15,052 nt of DNA from CALARM01 sp964431735 (GTDB lineage Bacteria; Vulcanimicrobiota; SpSt-956; JAKJGF01): positions 1-15,052 of the forward strand of contig CAYSLJ010000167.1 in assembly GCA_964431735.1 (NCBI GenBank), read 5' to 3'. The stretch's first letter is position 1, and every line of letters starts with the position of its first letter. Position numbers and translations under genes: made by a program. The notes under the pieces were generated by a model. It was not told the origin of the DNA. It was given only the letters and a program-made list of their open reading frames with translations, and did no database searches. Shown here piece by piece: positions 12,870 to 15,052 of this stretch.

Positions 12870-14903
12870 TTATAATTCGTTATTATCTTCAGGAAGAATT
12901 ATTGTAAATTCTGTGCCTTTTCCGGGAGCACTGTTTAATTCTATTATACCTCCATGCTGTTCTATGATCTTCTGGGCAACACAGAGACCGATTCCGTTGC
13001 CTTCCGGCCTGGTTGTGAAATATAATTCGAAAATCTTATTTTTATTTTCTTCAGAAATCCCATATCCTGTATCTTTCACTTTTATATAGATCCTGTTTTC
13101 CTTTTTCTCGGAACATATTTCTATATAACCTTCCTCTGTTGCTTCTATGCCGTTCAATATTATATTTATTATTGATTGTTTGATCTGGTCGGCATCAATA
13201 TTACAGTAGACGTTCTCCGTTAATTGTTCTTTTACCGTTAACCCTTTTTCCTGAATCTGAGGTGTAAGAAGTGTTATAATTTCTTTTAACAGACCGAAAA
13301 GTTCAACATGTGACAGGTTAAGTTCCTGTGGTCTGGCAAATTTAAGAAATCTTTCCACTATACTGTTAACCCTGGACACTTCACTTATGACAATTTCCAG
13401 TAATGTTATATATTCTTCTTCATCTTCTGTTACTTTAAATTCTCTTTTAAATCTCTGGACAATCATTCCTATGGCATTCAAAGGATTTTTTATTTCATGT
13501 GCCACTCCTGCTGCAACACGGCCTATATATAAATATTTTTCCTTTTTCATATGTTCCAGTTCTATTTCTCTGAGGCGATTTCTCTCTATAATACCTGCAA
13601 TCTGGGCAGAAACTGTGCTCAATAAATCTATGTCATCATTGTCATAACCCAGTTCATGCTGCTTGTTACACAGGTTTACGACACCCAGTATCTTGTCTTT
13701 AATAATCATAGGAGCACATATTAAATTTTTTATCTCATAATCTTTTTCTATGTGTTCACGAATTAAAAACCTCGGATCTCTGTGGCCGTTATTGGCAACA
13801 ATCAATTCTCCTGTTTTTGCAACTCTTCCTGCAATCCCCTCTCCAATAGAAAAGTCATAGTCAATTTCACTCCTGTAGCTTCCTCTGTATGATTTCACAT
13901 ATAGTTTACCTTTGTTTTTATCTACAAGCATAACAGATGCTTTTTCGGAATTCATGGCAGTAAGTAATGAATCCAGTATAAAACCAAGTAATTTATCTAT
14001 TTCTTCAATATGATTTGTTGCCTGACTCACATTGAAGAGTAAAGTAAGCCTGTTTATCCTCTGCCGGAGCAGTGTACTGTAGCTGAAGAGGCTTGCCATC
14101 ATTTGATTTAACCCCTGTGACATCATGCCTATTTCATCACAGGACATAACAGGTACCATAGTTTCAAAATCTCCTTCTTTGATTTTGTTCATACTGTTTA
14201 TGAGTATTTTTATAGGTTCCGTTATACTTCTGCTAAACAGTATAATAAGTGGTACCAACAGTACAGACATAGTGATGACATTTATTATTAAATCATGATT
14301 CATGGAAAGGAGGGAATGTTTTATTTTATTAATATCTTCTGCACCGGTAGATAATCTTATATGAGCCGAAATAAGAAGACTTATTGAAGGAATAAAAAAG
14401 AGCAATATTAGCATAAAGGCAATCCTTTCCCATAACCCTGATGACCGTATCTTTACTATGGTAGGAAAAGAATTATTTTTTATAAGTATTTTTTCTCTTA
14501 AGAACAGAATAATATGACAGGTCAAGAAATACGTAAATATTATCATAGACATAAAGGTATTCAATAATCTTACAGACGAGAGTATTAGCCCGTCTTTATC
14601 AAGATTGCTGATGGCTATGTGAAATATAAAAAATAAGACGGTTAAACCTGTAACCATTAAAGTATTTGTAAGAGGGAGACTGTATAGTAATCTGTCATTA
14701 TCTTTATTTTCATGTATCAGGGAAGGTCTTATTATTACCGTACTTATTATGCTCATAACTGTTACAGAGAATAAAAGAAACATGACTTCTGAAAATGATA
14801 AAAGTGATATCTTTAAAATCAGATATATTAAGAGGAAATTAATTAAAGGGAAAAGTATATTACTGAATAATAAGAAGAAATATTTTTGTTGAATATTTAT
14901 CAT
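12870..14903 (-). CDS. Multi-pass membrane sensor histidine kinase with HAMP and GAF domains
   Basis: A 677-aa inner-membrane kinase, partner of the downstream regulator. The N-terminus has about six hydrophobic helices (9-31, 38-60, 82-99, 115-135, 160-181, 205-224) with only short loops, the longest between helices 5 and 6. HAMP follows at about 224-275 (ITEPIKIL...GDFE). A GAF domain lies at about 300-440 (IGEGIAGRVAKTGE, CAPMIIKDKILGVVNL). The HisKA domain has the phospho-acceptor His469 in VAHEIKNPLN, and the HATPase domain has Asn584 (N box), DTGYGI (611-616) and GNGIGL (635-640). The NtrB/AtoS-like core fits the NtrC-type partner, 39 bp downstream. The signal could be sensed in the membrane, through GAF, or both. 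GGAAG (14914-14918) is the likely ribosome site. Confidence 0.92.
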   Translation of the reverse strand: MINIQQKYFFLLFSNILFPLINFLLIYLILKISLLSFSEVMFLLFSVTVMSIISTVIIRPSLIHENKDNDRLLYSLPLTNTLMVTGLTVLFFIFHIAISNLDKDGLILSSVRLLNTFMSMIIFTYFLTCHIILFLREKILIKNNSFPTIVKIRSSGLWERIAFMLILLFFIPSISLLISAHIRLSTGAEDINKIKHSLLSMNHDLIINVITMSVLLVPLIILFSRSITEPIKILINSMNKIKEGDFETMVPVMSCDEIGMMSQGLNQMMASLFSYSTLLRQRINRLTLLFNVSQATNHIEEIDKLLGFILDSLLTAMNSEKASVMLVDKNKGKLYVKSYRGSYRSEIDYDFSIGEGIAGRVAKTGELIVANNGHRDPRFLIREHIEKDYEIKNLICAPMIIKDKILGVVNLCNKQHELGYDNDDIDLLSTVSAQIAGIIERNRLREIELEHMKKEKYLYIGRVAAGVAHEIKNPLNAIGMIVQRFKREFKVTEDEEEYITLLEIVISEVSRVNSIVERFLKFARPQELNLSHVELFGLLKEIITLLTPQIQEKGLTVKEQLTENVYCNIDADQIKQSIINIILNGIEATEEGYIEICSEKKENRIYIKVKDTGYGISEENKNKIFELYFTTRPEGNGIGLCVAQKIIEQHGGIIELNSAPGKGTEFTIILPEDNNEL

Positions 14904-14939
14904 AAATAATTTTCTTCCGTTTTTTATGGATTTTTTATA

Positions 14940-14968
14940 TTTATAATTAATTCGACGAAATGGTCGAA
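14940..14968 (-). promoter_or_regulatory. Candidate promoter of the kinase operon
   Basis: On the minus strand TTCGAC (complement 14968-14963), 17 bases, TATAAA (complement 14945-14940) has good spacing, a good -10 and a poor -35. Transcription would start near 14933, leaving about 30 bases of leader. The weak -35 overlaps a palindrome, which suggests a regulated promoter. Confidence 0.35.
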
Positions 14969-14969
14969 T
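14950..14969. promoter_or_regulatory. Perfect palindrome in the kinase promoter, possible operator
   Basis: ATTCGAC (14950-14956) and GTCGAAT (14963-14969) are exact 7-bp inverted arms around a 6-base centre. It covers the -35 and part of the spacer of the candidate promoter, a typical place for a dimeric regulator to bind. The regulator is unknown. Confidence 0.45.
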
Positions 14970-14997
14970 ATCTTTTCTGTTTTAAAAAAATCCTTAA

Positions 14998-15052
14998 TAC
15001 CGCTCCAAATAAGTTAGTACCCATATTAAAACCTGTCCCTGGCCGGACTCTT
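14998..15052. repeat. Dispersed repeat, copy B (reaches the right edge)
   Basis: Matches 57-112 in the same orientation, roughly 90% identical with a one-base deletion, and probably continues beyond the window. Similarity stops near 14994, just upstream of the kinase promoter. The deletion breaks the reading frame seen in copy A, which argues that the DNA rather than a protein is what is shared. Confidence 0.75.

Overview
The window is an AT-rich (roughly one-third G+C by eye), gene-dense bacterial chromosome segment. Pseudopilin genes imply a type II secretion or type IV pilus machine, so probably a diderm. A sigma-54 activator, a full-length NifU/NifS pair, a TatD-linked-type radical SAM protein and a microcompartment shell protein suggest an anaerobe or microaerophile, possibly of a poorly cultured lineage. 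No marker fixes the phylum and I do not name one. There is no phage, insertion sequence, rRNA, tRNA or CRISPR array.

Layout. (1) 1-739: a gene-poor left edge with one copy of a dispersed repeat, a minus-strand frame open for over 100 codons but lacking ATG, a heptamer tandem repeat, three GTTAC boxes at 10-bp spacing, and an extremely AT-rich leader. (2) 740-4792, plus strand: three prepilin-like genes in the order PilV/GspI, PilW/GspJ, PilX/GspK, followed by the radical SAM gene. (3) 5027-5931: a four-helix membrane protein and a zinc-finger membrane protein, behind a consensus promoter and a leader with competing hairpins. (4) 6263-11462: nifU, nifS, a PduT-type Fe-S shell protein and a beta-CASP metallo-beta-lactamase nuclease, starting from a perfect-consensus promoter. 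(5) 11469-14903, minus strand: a membrane sensor kinase followed by its NtrC-family regulator, converging on the nuclease gene with 6 bp between stop codons. (6) 14904-15052: the kinase promoter region and a second copy of the left-edge repeat.

How the genes fit together. The three pilin-like proteins match, in order, the I-J-K set known to form the tip of pseudopili. NifS and NifU would mobilise sulfur and build Fe-S clusters; two nearby genes (the radical SAM protein and the shell protein with a CPGK motif) are predicted Fe-S proteins. The shell protein has no other compartment gene beside it and is translationally coupled to an RNA-nuclease-like protein. The kinase and regulator form a complete sigma-54-type two-component system; I found no convincing -24/-12 promoter here, so its targets probably lie elsewhere.

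The strongest points for follow-up are the orphan Fe-S shell protein between nifUS and the nuclease; the nuclease C-terminal half, which looks like a duplicated RNase II-type winged-helix/SH3 module; the regulator's displaced ribosome-binding site with an overlapping 8-codon minicistron; the leader with two exclusive hairpins; and the repeat family at both window edges.
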